A stretch of 64,000 bases of DNA, from positions 1-64,000 of the forward strand of contig NZ_BAAAFQ010000001.1 in assembly GCF_039523615.1 (NCBI RefSeq), in the 5' to 3' direction. Below are positions 37,471-45,590 of this stretch, one piece after another. Position 1 is the stretch's first letter, and each line of letters opens with the position of its first letter. Source of the DNA: Psychrosphaera haliotis. GTDB lineage: Bacteria > Pseudomonadota > Gammaproteobacteria > Enterobacterales > Alteromonadaceae. The translations under genes were made by a program, and so were the position numbers. The notes beneath the pieces are model-generated. The model saw only the letters and a program-made list of their open reading frames with translations, was not told the origin of the DNA and did no database searches.

Positions 37471-37488
37471 GTTGACGTTTACGTTAAC
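37471..37488. promoter_or_regulatory. Palindrome upstream of etfBA, LiuR-like operator candidate
   Basis: The 18-base site GTTGACGTTTACGTTAAC has the symmetric pattern GTTnACGT-TT-ACGTnAAC. It resembles the operator described for LiuR, the MerR-family regulator of branched-chain amino-acid degradation in Alteromonadales. It lies about 87 bases before the etfB start. Naming the regulator is from memory of the motif and not tested. Confidence 0.5.
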
Positions 37489-37574
37489 TGATATTAAATT
37501 GTCTGCCATAAAATAGATAATCAAACCTATACTATGAAAGCGACCACGCTACGGTATAAATTTTGGGAGAAGAT

Positions 37575-38327
37575 ATGAAGATCCTAGTGCCTATTAAAAG
37601 GGTAATCGATTACAACGTTAAAGCTCGTGTAAAAGCCGATAATTCGGACGTTGATCTAGCAAACGTAAAAATGGCAATGAATCCGTTTTGTGAAATTGCT
37701 GTTGAAGAAGCGGTTCGCTTAAAAGAGCAGGGCAAAGCTGAAGAAGTGATTGTTGTATCGATTGGTGACAAATCTTGCCAAGAGCAGTTGCGTACAGCAT
37801 TAGCCCTAGGTGCTGATAGAGCCATTCAAATTGATTCTGATGCGAAACTTGGTTCTCTTCAGGTAGCGAAATTACTTAAAGAGCTAGTTGATAAAGAACA
37901 ACCTAATTTAGTTATCTTAGGTAAACAATCAATAGATTCTGATAATAACCAAACAGGCCAAATGCTAGCTGCATTAACAAACTTACCTCAAGGTACGTTT
38001 GCTTCAAAGGTTGATTTAGAAGCTGATAAAGTGCAAGTAACAAGAGAAGTTGATGGCGGTTTACAAACGGTTTCTTTGAGCCTTCCTGCTATCGTAACTA
38101 CTGATCTTCGCTTAAATGAACCTCGTTATGCATCATTACCTAACATCATGAAAGCTAAACGTAAACCATTAGAAGTTATACCTGCGGCTGATTTAGGCGT
38201 AGAACTAACGAGCAAAGTAAAAGTATTAAAAGTTGAAGAGCCTTCTCAACGTGGTGGCGGCGTTATTGTTGAATCAGTAGCTGAGCTTGTTGAAAAGTTA
38301 AAGAATGAAGCAAAGGTGATCGCATGA
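37575..38327 (+). CDS. etfB: Electron transfer flavoprotein subunit beta
   Basis: ETF takes electrons from acyl-CoA and related dehydrogenases and passes them to ETF-ubiquinone oxidoreductase. The beta subunit has 250 residues with the typical start MKILVPIKRVIDYNVKARVK and the family signature in VTREVDGGLQTVSLSLPAIVTTDLRL. The chosen ATG is preceded by GGGAGA; a TTG four codons upstream is open but overlaps that site. The stop codon overlaps the start of etfA (ATGA), so the two are coupled. Confidence 0.97.
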   Translation: MKILVPIKRVIDYNVKARVKADNSDVDLANVKMAMNPFCEIAVEEAVRLKEQGKAEEVIVVSIGDKSCQEQLRTALALGADRAIQIDSDAKLGSLQVAKLLKELVDKEQPNLVILGKQSIDSDNNQTGQMLAALTNLPQGTFASKVDLEADKVQVTREVDGGLQTVSLSLPAIVTTDLRLNEPRYASLPNIMKAKRKPLEVIPAADLGVELTSKVKVLKVEEPSQRGGGVIVESVAELVEKLKNEAKVIA

Positions 38328-39250
38328 GCATTTTATTAGTTGCAGAACATGATAACAGTGAACTGAAAGTAGATACGCTAAAAGCTGTTAACGCAGCATC
38401 AAAAATTGGTGGTGATATTACTGTTTTAGTAGCAGGTCTAAACTGTTCAGGCGTAGCTGATGAAGCAAGTAAGATAGATGGCGTAAGCAAAGTATTGCTA
38501 GCTGACAATGCCGCTTATGAGCATAGCTTAGCAGAAAACTTAGGTGCCCTTGTTGTTGACTTGGCAAGTGACTATTCTCACATCCTAGCGCCTGCAACTA
38601 CTACAGGTAAGAACTTTATGCCTCGCGTTGCTGCGTTGCTAGATGTTGAACAAATTTCTGACATTATTTCAGTTGAAGGTTCTGATACATTCACACGACC
38701 TATTTACGCAGGCAACGCAATTGCGACGGTTCAATCTGAATACGCTAAAAAAGTAATTACCATTCGTACTGCTGCTTTTGATAAAGCTACATTAACGGGA
38801 AGTGCTGAAGTTGTTTCAATTGGTTCTGAGCAAAACGCCGGTTTATCATCTTTTGTATCTCAAGAGTTAACAGAGTCTGAACGACCTGAGCTTACTGCGG
38901 CGAGTGTTGTTATCTCTGGTGGTCGAGGCATGCAAAACGGCGAAAACTTTAAGCTACTAGATGGTATTGCTGATAAGTTAGGTGCCGCTGTTGGTGCTTC
39001 TCGTGCTGCAGTAGATGCAGGCTTTGTACCTAACGATATGCAAGTTGGTCAAACGGGTAAAATTGTTGCACCAGACTTATACATAGCCGTTGGTATCTCA
39101 GGTGCTATTCAGCACTTGGCCGGTATGAAAGATTCAAAAGTAATTGTTGCTATTAATAAAGACCCAGAAGCGCCAATTTTTCAGGTTGCCGACTACGGTT
39201 TAGTGGCAGACTTATTTGAAGCGTTACCAGAATTAGAAACGTCAATCTAA
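38324..39250 (+). CDS. etfA: Electron transfer flavoprotein subunit alpha
   Basis: The 308-residue alpha subunit binds FAD. The C-terminal FAD domain is clear, with VVISGGRGM near residue 190, GASRAAVDAGFVPNDMQVGQTGKIVAPDLYIAVGISGAIQHLAGMK and INKDPEAPIFQVADYGLV. It forms a heterodimer with EtfB and is followed by a strong terminator. Confidence 0.97.
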   Translation: MSILLVAEHDNSELKVDTLKAVNAASKIGGDITVLVAGLNCSGVADEASKIDGVSKVLLADNAAYEHSLAENLGALVVDLASDYSHILAPATTTGKNFMPRVAALLDVEQISDIISVEGSDTFTRPIYAGNAIATVQSEYAKKVITIRTAAFDKATLTGSAEVVSIGSEQNAGLSSFVSQELTESERPELTAASVVISGGRGMQNGENFKLLDGIADKLGAAVGASRAAVDAGFVPNDMQVGQTGKIVAPDLYIAVGISGAIQHLAGMKDSKVIVAINKDPEAPIFQVADYGLVADLFEALPELETSI

Positions 39251-39271
39251 CGTTTAGGCATATAAAAATAA

Positions 39272-39724
39272 TTAAAACCTAACCATAAGCGTTAGGTTTT
39301 TTTTTGCACTTAATTTGGCGAGCTCAGTCGGAATTTGATGGCAAATTTTGAAGTTTAAGGAACGATAGAACTCAATTAAGTTATCTTCACATAAAGTATA
39401 AAGAGGGAAGGTTGTTATAAGCTTTTCAGTATAAGACGTTATTAACCAACCTAACTTCTTTTGTCGGTATGCAGGGGCTACAAATAAACTACGGAATAAA
39501 TAAAGGGGAGCTTGCTGAGCTCTTAAATTTCTAATAAGTGCAACACCAGCTATATGATGTAACGCCAAGGTATTATCACTCTTGGCGTTTTCAGTTGACC
39601 TCGCAATAACGATTAAGTCACTGGAGCAAGCGTTTACATTTTGTTTGTGCTTTTTATAAAACTGATTGATTGGCTTTTGAGACGCTTGATTATAAACCTC
39701 AATAACCTTACCGGAAGTTACCAC
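39272..39724 (-). CDS. GNAT-family N-acetyltransferase
   Basis: A 150-residue protein with a GNAT fold. The acetyl-CoA loop is recognisable as LFVAPAYRQKKLGWLITSYTEKL at about 82-104, and LYTLCEDNLIEFYRSLNF matches the later beta-5/alpha-4 part. The substrate is unknown. The start is a GTG inside the last codons of the upstream membrane-protein gene (7-base overlap), so translation probably depends on that gene. Its last eight or so codons form the arm of the etfA terminator. Confidence 0.72.
   Translation of the reverse strand: MVTSGKVIEVYNQASQKPINQFYKKHKQNVNACSSDLIVIARSTENAKSDNTLALHHIAGVALIRNLRAQQAPLYLFRSLFVAPAYRQKKLGWLITSYTEKLITTFPLYTLCEDNLIEFYRSLNFKICHQIPTELAKLSAKKNLTLMVRF
39273..39308. 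terminator. Terminator shared by etfA and the acetyltransferase gene
   Basis: AACCTAAC and GTTAGGTT form an 8-bp stem with a CATAAGC loop, followed by a run of T on the plus strand. The hairpin lies within the last codons of the opposing acetyltransferase gene, whose stop is at 39272-39274. Confidence 0.85.
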
Positions 39725-40479
39725 TTTTTCTTAGGCGCAAATAAAGCATCTAAATCGTCATTTTCTTCTGACTGTTTTTTCTTAACATCATCAAGGTTTG
39801 CCGACTTTAAATCTTTAGCAATTTGAGAGAGCAACTCTTCAATTTCACCCAATCGGGTAATTATATATTCGTCTGCGTAGTTTTGTTTTTCTAAGGTTAA
39901 TTTAGCTTTTTCAAAATATTGACGAGCTGAGCCGCTCATATTTTTGCCCATTGCAACCTTACCGCGACGCATTTGTGTTTCGATATTAATCTTTAGTTGT
40001 AACTTTTCGAATTTTTTATCTTCTTTAACAAAAATCTCACTGGAAATTCGGCCCTTACCATGCTCTGATCTAAGTATAATACGGAACTTCTTAATTCCTT
40101 GAATAATGCCTATCAGCTGTTTTTCATTTTCAGGAAGAGTCATTGTCTCTGCGTCACCCGCAGCAAAGTCACCAGAGTTGATTTTGGTTTGTACTTGTTG
40201 AATTCGGTTGCCAACTTCTTTATTACCGGGCGTTAACTCTTGCATACCTTTTAGGGCGCTAAGCTCACGATTGAGAAGGATGGCATAGCCTTCTTTTGAC
40301 AATGGGATACCCGCCGCATTTTGCACAGCTTCTTCTGTTTCGTCGATAATTGCTCGAAACTTTATTACTTCCCTACGACGTTCTTCTTCTTGTTTTTTCT
40401 TCTGCTGTTGCATTGTGTTTGTAACTACAACGATAACAACTAAACCAAGAATCAAGCCAACGATGATGGCAAAAAGCAT
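39718..40479 (-). CDS. Membrane-anchored coiled-coil protein of unknown function
   Basis: I do not recognise a function. The 253-residue protein has one N-terminal membrane helix (about 3-21, FAIIVGLILGLVVIVVV), then a strongly charged stretch (QQQKKKQEEERRREV) likely to continue as a helix or coiled coil, then a mostly helical cytoplasmic domain. That domain has a tetratricopeptide-like part near 175-215 (RGKVAMGKNMSGSARQYFEKAKLTLEKQNY). The C-terminus is lysine-rich (FAPKKKW). It is divergent from cysB and overlaps the GNAT gene. Confidence 0.7.
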   Translation of the reverse strand: MLFAIIVGLILGLVVIVVVTNTMQQQKKKQEEERRREVIKFRAIIDETEEAVQNAAGIPLSKEGYAILLNRELSALKGMQELTPGNKEVGNRIQQVQTKINSGDFAAGDAETMTLPENEKQLIGIIQGIKKFRIILRSEHGKGRISSEIFVKEDKKFEKLQLKINIETQMRRGKVAMGKNMSGSARQYFEKAKLTLEKQNYADEYIITRLGEIEELLSQIAKDLKSANLDDVKKKQSEENDDLDALFAPKKKW

Positions 40480-40682
40480 AAATAATCCTTAAATTGGCTG
40501 GCCACACTAAAAATTCATAACACTAACAAGTATCTATCTTAGACCAAATGTCACTATCTTTGCATAGTAAACAAATTTTTTACGTTAGGGTAGTGATATA
40601 ACTTTGAACATGTATAAAAATTTATGGAATAAATGATACATTATGTATATATTTTTAGAATAAGTAACCTTGGAACTATTAA

Positions 40683-41657
40683 ATGAAACTCCAGCAACTG
40701 AGATACATTGTAGAAGTGGAAAACCACAACTTAAACGTTTCTGCTACTGCCGAAAGTTTGTTCACATCGCAACCCGGTATAAGTAAGCAGGTGCGCATGC
40801 TAGAAGATGAGCTTGGCGTACAAGTATTTGGTAGAAGTGGCAAACACCTGACCCACGTTACACCTTCTGGTCGAGAAATCATTGAATTATCAAGAGATAT
40901 TCTAAGTAAAGTAGAAAGTATAAAACAAGTCGCAAAAGAACATACATTACCAGATCAAGGTAAGTTGAACGTTGCCACAACTCATACTCAAGCAAGATAC
41001 GCACTACCTAATGTAATACAGGGCTTTATGGATAAATACCCAAAAGTATCCTTACATATGCATCAAGGAACTCCATCGCAAATCAGCGAAGCGGCCGCGA
41101 AAGGTGATGCTGATTTTGCAATTGCTACCGAAGCTTTACATTTATACAATGATTTAGTCATGCTGCCTTGTTATCACTGGAACCGATCTATCGTAGTGAA
41201 AAAAGATCACCCTTTAGCTAAATTGAAAACAAAACTACAGTTAGAAGATATTGCTCAGTATTCATTGGTAACCTATGTATTTGGTTTTACTGGTCGTTCG
41301 GAATTAGACAAGGCTTTTGCGGAAGAGGGCTTACAGCCTAAAATTGTATTTACAGCGACGGATGCTGACGTAATCAAAACTTACGTACGATTAGGTGTCG
41401 GAATAGGTGTAATCGCGACAATGGCAATGGATGATACCGATACAGACCTAGTGACTATTGATGCTTCTCATATTTTTGAAGCTTCAACAACAAAGATTGG
41501 GTTCAGGAAAGGTAGCTTCCTGCGAGGTTATATGTATGACTTTATAGAACGGTTCGCGCCTCACTTGACAAAAGATCGTGTTGAAAAAGCATGTTTGTTG
41601 AAGAACCAAGATGAAGTCGATGAAATGTTTAAAACATTACCTCTGCCAATTAAGTAA
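40683..41657 (+). CDS. cysB: LysR-type transcriptional regulator CysB
   Basis: CysB activates sulfate assimilation and cysteine synthesis genes, using N-acetylserine as inducer. The 324 residues begin MKLQQLRYIVEVENHNLNVS, with the helix-turn-helix at about 19-40 (ATAESLFTSQPGISKQVRML). The effector-binding domain keeps the CysB pattern TTHTQARYALP and ATDADVIKTYVRLGVGIGV. It has about 200 bases upstream, shared with the divergent membrane-protein gene. Confidence 0.95.
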   Translation: MKLQQLRYIVEVENHNLNVSATAESLFTSQPGISKQVRMLEDELGVQVFGRSGKHLTHVTPSGREIIELSRDILSKVESIKQVAKEHTLPDQGKLNVATTHTQARYALPNVIQGFMDKYPKVSLHMHQGTPSQISEAAAKGDADFAIATEALHLYNDLVMLPCYHWNRSIVVKKDHPLAKLKTKLQLEDIAQYSLVTYVFGFTGRSELDKAFAEEGLQPKIVFTATDADVIKTYVRLGVGIGVIATMAMDDTDTDLVTIDASHIFEASTTKIGFRKGSFLRGYMYDFIERFAPHLTKDRVEKACLLKNQDEVDEMFKTLPLPIK

Positions 41658-41668
41658 AATTTAGATAT

Positions 41669-41700
41669 AAAAAAAGGAGCCTAGGCTCCTTTTTTATTTT
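41669..41700. terminator. Bidirectional terminator between cysB and nupC
   Basis: The palindrome AGGAGCCTAGGCTCCT, with A runs before and T runs after, lies between the convergent stop codons. Confidence 0.88.
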
Positions 41701-41712
41701 TAAGTAAATTTA

Positions 41713-42948
41713 TTACGCGAGAGACACAAATAAACCAGCAATAGCTGCACTCATTAGGTTTGCTAACGTAGCCGCTAATACAGCTTTTAAGCCTAACTCT
41801 GCTAAGTCATGGCGTCTTGATGGCGCCATACTACCAACACCACCTATTAGTATTGCAATTGATGACAAGTTGGCAAAACCACACAAACCAAACGTCACAA
41901 TAACTTGCGTCATTTCACTTAAATCGCTTTTGTAATTAAGGAAATCTAAGTAGGCAACAAATTCATTTAGTATAAGTTTCTGACCTAAGAATGAGCCGGC
42001 TATTTGCGCTTCAGACCATGGTACCCCAACAATAAATGCGATTGGGCTAAATAGGTAACCTAAAATCATTTGAAGTGTTAGCTCTGGGTAGCCTATCCAG
42101 CCACCAATTCCGCCAAGAATACCGTTCACTAGTCCAATCAAAGCAATAAATGCAATTAACATTGCTGCAATTGATATTGCGAATTTAACACCTTCGCCAG
42201 CGCCATCAGCAGCTGCATCTATTACGTTTACGTGACCAGAACTTTCTAGTTTTAGCTCAGCTAATTCGTTTTTAGGCTCTTCCGTTTCAGGTAAAATCAT
42301 TTTAGCCATTAGTAATCCGCCAGGAGCAGCCATAAAGCTTGCTGCTATAAGGTACTTAAGCTCAATGCCAATACTTGCTAAACCAGCTATGATTGCGCCA
42401 GCAACTGTTGCCATGCCACCTACCATTACCGCAAAGAGTTCTGAGCGAGTCATGGTTTTTAAGAAAGGCTTTACTACTAGGGGTGCTTCAGCCTGTCCAA
42501 CAACAATGTTGGCTGCAGCACACATAGACTCTGGTTTACTGGTGCCAGTAATTTTTCGTAATGCACCACCAAATACACTTACTAATTTACCCATAACACC
42601 TAGGTAATATAGAACGGCTATTAGAGAAGAGAAGAATACAATTACAGGTAGAATATGTACCGCAAAAATAAACCCTAATTCTTTTCCGCCAATCTTGTCA
42701 CCAAACATAAAGACAATGCCGTCTGTTGCATAGTCAAAAACGGTAGAAAGTGTTTGAGATACATTTAGTAATATATCTTTACCAGGTTCCCAATATAAAA
42801 CCATCGCACCTAACAAAAACTGCAATAAAAACGCACTTATAACGGTTCGTTTATTTATTGCTCGACGGTTAGTGGACAAAGCAAATGCTAATACCAACAG
42901 AACAGTGATCCCTAATAAACTTCTTATCCAATCAATATCCACAAACAC
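41713..42948 (-). CDS. nupC: Concentrative nucleoside transporter, NupC family
   Basis: This 411-residue inner-membrane protein of the CNT family imports nucleosides with a cation. The signature region is present as GQAEAPLVVKPFLKTMTRSE near 152-171, followed by VMVGGMATVAGAI and the C-terminal GFANLSSIAILIGGVGSMAPSRR. About eight to ten hydrophobic helices can be seen. The start is a GTG with AGGAG 6 bases upstream. It is divergent from a TonB-dependent receptor, suggesting that the two form an uptake route across both membranes. Confidence 0.93.
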   Translation of the reverse strand: MFVDIDWIRSLLGITVLLVLAFALSTNRRAINKRTVISAFLLQFLLGAMVLYWEPGKDILLNVSQTLSTVFDYATDGIVFMFGDKIGGKELGFIFAVHILPVIVFFSSLIAVLYYLGVMGKLVSVFGGALRKITGTSKPESMCAAANIVVGQAEAPLVVKPFLKTMTRSELFAVMVGGMATVAGAIIAGLASIGIELKYLIAASFMAAPGGLLMAKMILPETEEPKNELAELKLESSGHVNVIDAAADGAGEGVKFAISIAAMLIAFIALIGLVNGILGGIGGWIGYPELTLQMILGYLFSPIAFIVGVPWSEAQIAGSFLGQKLILNEFVAYLDFLNYKSDLSEMTQVIVTFGLCGFANLSSIAILIGGVGSMAPSRRHDLAELGLKAVLAATLANLMSAAIAGLFVSLA

Positions 42949-42976
42949 TTGCTCCTAACAATTTAGATATTATTTT

Positions 42977-42989
42977 TCACGGTGCGTGA
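42977..42989. promoter_or_regulatory. Palindrome near the nupC start
   Basis: TCACG-GTG-CGTGA is a perfect 5-base inverted repeat with a 3-base spacer, 29 bases upstream of nupC. It is a candidate operator or a hairpin in the nupC leader. Confidence 0.4.
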
Positions 42990-43033
42990 TCATAGGGAGA
43001 TTATGAAATGATTCAAGCGTTTTATTGGATTTT

Positions 43034-43049
43034 AGTGAAATTTATCACT
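43034..43049. promoter_or_regulatory. CRP-like site between nupC and the TonB receptor gene
   Basis: AGTGA-AATTTA-TCACT has the GTGA-N6-TCAC core spacing of cAMP-CRP sites. nupC is CRP-activated in E. coli, so the assignment is plausible. The site lies about 86 bases from nupC and 178 from the receptor gene. Confidence 0.55.
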
Positions 43050-43226
43050 ATATATGTAACAGATATGAAAATTTTATGACAAACAAGATAAATAAACGCT
43101 AAACAAATATTACTAAATCACATACAATGCCCTTGCTTATATCTTGTATTAGTCATCTCATACGATGAGTTGTTTAAGTAATTGATTGATATAAAAGACA
43201 TCTAACTAAATCTTCAGGATAAATTT

Positions 43227-45494
43227 ATGAAAAAGGCTGCATTAGCACTTAGCATCCAAGCTGCATTACTAGCGTCGTTATCGTTTAACGCGAACGCTCA
43301 AGAAAATGCCCAAGAGCAAGATGATGCAAAACTTGAAAAGATCACTGTGACGGCTCTTAAGCGAACTCAGTCTATTCAAGATGTTCCAGTTTCAATTGCG
43401 ACTATGTCAGGTGAACGTTTTGAAAATACGTTTTCATCAGGCGATGATATTTTATCATTAGCAGCGCGCGTTCCTGGTTTATACGCAGAGTCATCTAATG
43501 GACGAGTTGCTCCACGCTTTTATATGCGTGGCTTGGGTAACTCAGATTTTGATTTAGCAGCTTCACAACCAGTATCTATTATTATGGATGACGTGGTTAT
43601 GGAGAATGTTGTATTAAAAAGTTTCCCATTATTTGACATTGACCAAGTAGAAGTTATTCGTGGTCCGCAAGGTTCTTTATTTGGACGCAATACCACAGCA
43701 GGTATTATCAAGTTTACAAGCCGTAAACCAACTTCTGATTTTGATGCCTATGTTAAAGCAGGTATGGGAAGTTTTGGACTGGTTAATTTAGAAGGTGCGG
43801 CTGGCGGTCAAATCGCTGAAGATCTTAATGCTCGTCTTTCTATCTTAGATCAATCTAAAGATGATTGGATTGATAATGCATTCACTGGTGAAAAAGATGC
43901 ATTGGGCGGGCATGATGAATCTGCTTTTAGATTTCAACTAGCCTATAACCCAACTGAAGATTTAGACATTCTTTTTAATTATCATGATCGCTCTTTAAAA
44001 GGCACATCTTCTGTAATGAGAGCAAACATACTTACCACGGGTAGCAATGAGCTAAATGCTAATTACGACCGTGATAAAGTATTTTATGATGATGGCGATA
44101 ACAACCCTCAAGAATACGATCAAGATGGTTGGAGCTTAAATGTAAATTATGATCTTGGCGCTTATATGCTGACTTCTATTACAGCAATGGAAAATGCAGA
44201 TGGCCGCAGTAAAGGTGATATAGACGGCGGTTATATTTGTGCAGAAGGACAAATGAATAGCTTCTGTACTGCTGATAACCGTAATGGCCCAGGATTCATT
44301 CCATTTGGCGCTATTACAGAAGACAGACTTAACGATTTAGAACAGTTCACACAAGAGATTCGTATTGCAAGCAACGGCAATGATCAATTAACGTGGCAAA
44401 CAGGTTTATTCTACTTTGACTCCTCGTTTGGTGTAGAGAGTGTAGATGGATTCTTCGGAGCTACTGAAGTATTCCATGAAAATACGACGTGGGCGGTATT
44501 TGGTCAGTCTACTTACGCAATTAACGATGATTTAACAATTATAGGTGGACTTCGCTATACCTATGATGAAAAGTCAATTAGTGTTGGTAAACAAAATGAA
44601 AACGGCTTCGCAGTAGTTATAGGTGCAGCCTCAATCCAAGATTATGAGCCATTAGACGTTGATGACGGTCAATGGTCGTGGGAAGCAATGGCTAACTATA
44701 CTGTTGATAATAACATGAGTGTTTATGCTCGTTTATCAAATGGTTTCCGTGCTCAATCTATCCAAGGCCGTGACGTGGCGTTCGAAGGATTCCCATCAGT
44801 AGCTGAAGCTGAAACAATTATGTCTTATGAAGCTGGTTTCAAAACAGACTTGCTTGATAACACATTACGTTTAAATGGTGCTGTATTCCATTATGTTATT
44901 GATGACATTCAGTTAACTGCAGTTGGTGGTAATGGAAACAATGTTGGTTTAACTAATGCTGGTAAAGGCGTTGGTACTGGCTTTGAAATTGACTCAGAAT
45001 ACCGAGTTAATGAAAACCTAACTGTTACAGCTGGTTTCTCGTTCAATGACACGGAATTACAAGATAAGAATCTACTTATCTCTACCTGTGGTTCAGGTGC
45101 ATGTACACCAACCGATCCTTTAAATGAAGATGGCGCAGCATATGTAGACGGAAACCCGTTCCCTAATGCTCCAAAAACTATCTTTACAGCAACAGCACGT
45201 TATTCAATGCCAATTGCTGATGAAGGAGAGTTGTTTATTTACTCTGATTACTCACATCAAGGCGACACAAATCTATTTATTTATGAAACAGAAGAGTACA
45301 AAACTGACGGTCAATTTGAGCTAGGTTTACGTATTGGTTATGTTCATTATGATTTAGATTTAGAAGTTGCTATTTTTGGTCGTAACATTACAGACGAAGA
45401 TAACCTGAAAGCTGGAATCGATTTCAATAACAATACTGGTATTGTTAATGAGCCGATGAGCTGGGGTATCGAAGTTAAGAAGAACTTTTTCTAA
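43227..45494 (+). CDS. TonB-dependent receptor
   Basis: A 755-residue outer-membrane active transporter. The signal peptide ends after residue 24 (FNANA). The plug domain runs to about 170, with a TonB-box-like ITVTALKR and the signature IDQVEVIRGPQGSLFGRNTTAGIIKFTSRKP. A 22-strand barrel follows, ending in the terminal aromatic strand (GIEVKKNFF). The substrate is not certain; its position divergent from nupC suggests nucleosides. It is transcribed alone and ends in a strong terminator. Confidence 0.92.
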   Translation: MKKAALALSIQAALLASLSFNANAQENAQEQDDAKLEKITVTALKRTQSIQDVPVSIATMSGERFENTFSSGDDILSLAARVPGLYAESSNGRVAPRFYMRGLGNSDFDLAASQPVSIIMDDVVMENVVLKSFPLFDIDQVEVIRGPQGSLFGRNTTAGIIKFTSRKPTSDFDAYVKAGMGSFGLVNLEGAAGGQIAEDLNARLSILDQSKDDWIDNAFTGEKDALGGHDESAFRFQLAYNPTEDLDILFNYHDRSLKGTSSVMRANILTTGSNELNANYDRDKVFYDDGDNNPQEYDQDGWSLNVNYDLGAYMLTSITAMENADGRSKGDIDGGYICAEGQMNSFCTADNRNGPGFIPFGAITEDRLNDLEQFTQEIRIASNGNDQLTWQTGLFYFDSSFGVESVDGFFGATEVFHENTTWAVFGQSTYAINDDLTIIGGLRYTYDEKSISVGKQNENGFAVVIGAASIQDYEPLDVDDGQWSWEAMANYTVDNNMSVYARLSNGFRAQSIQGRDVAFEGFPSVAEAETIMSYEAGFKTDLLDNTLRLNGAVFHYVIDDIQLTAVGGNGNNVGLTNAGKGVGTGFEIDSEYRVNENLTVTAGFSFNDTELQDKNLLISTCGSGACTPTDPLNEDGAAYVDGNPFPNAPKTIFTATARYSMPIADEGELFIYSDYSHQGDTNLFIYETEEYKTDGQFELGLRIGYVHYDLDLEVAIFGRNITDEDNLKAGIDFNNNTGIVNEPMSWGIEVKKNFF

Positions 45495-45511
45495 GTCCTT
45501 TTAAACGAATA

Positions 45512-45543
45512 AAAAAGCCCAAACATTTGTTTGGGCTTTTTTG
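45512..45543. terminator. Bidirectional terminator between the TonB receptor gene and pykA
   Basis: GCCCAAAC/GTTTGGGC with an ATTT loop is flanked by A and T runs, so it can end both convergent transcripts. Confidence 0.9.
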
Positions 45544-45590
45544 TATATGCTCAAAGAGTAACAACAATTAGGTTGTTACACCTTGTATTA

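Larger units (their letters stand above)
42949..43226. other. Divergent control region nupC / TonB receptor gene
   Basis: This 278-base region carries the TCACG/CGTGA palindrome, the CRP-like site, and a further inverted repeat CTCAT-ACG-ATGAG near 43156-43168. No small gene or RNA is evident. Confidence 0.5.
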
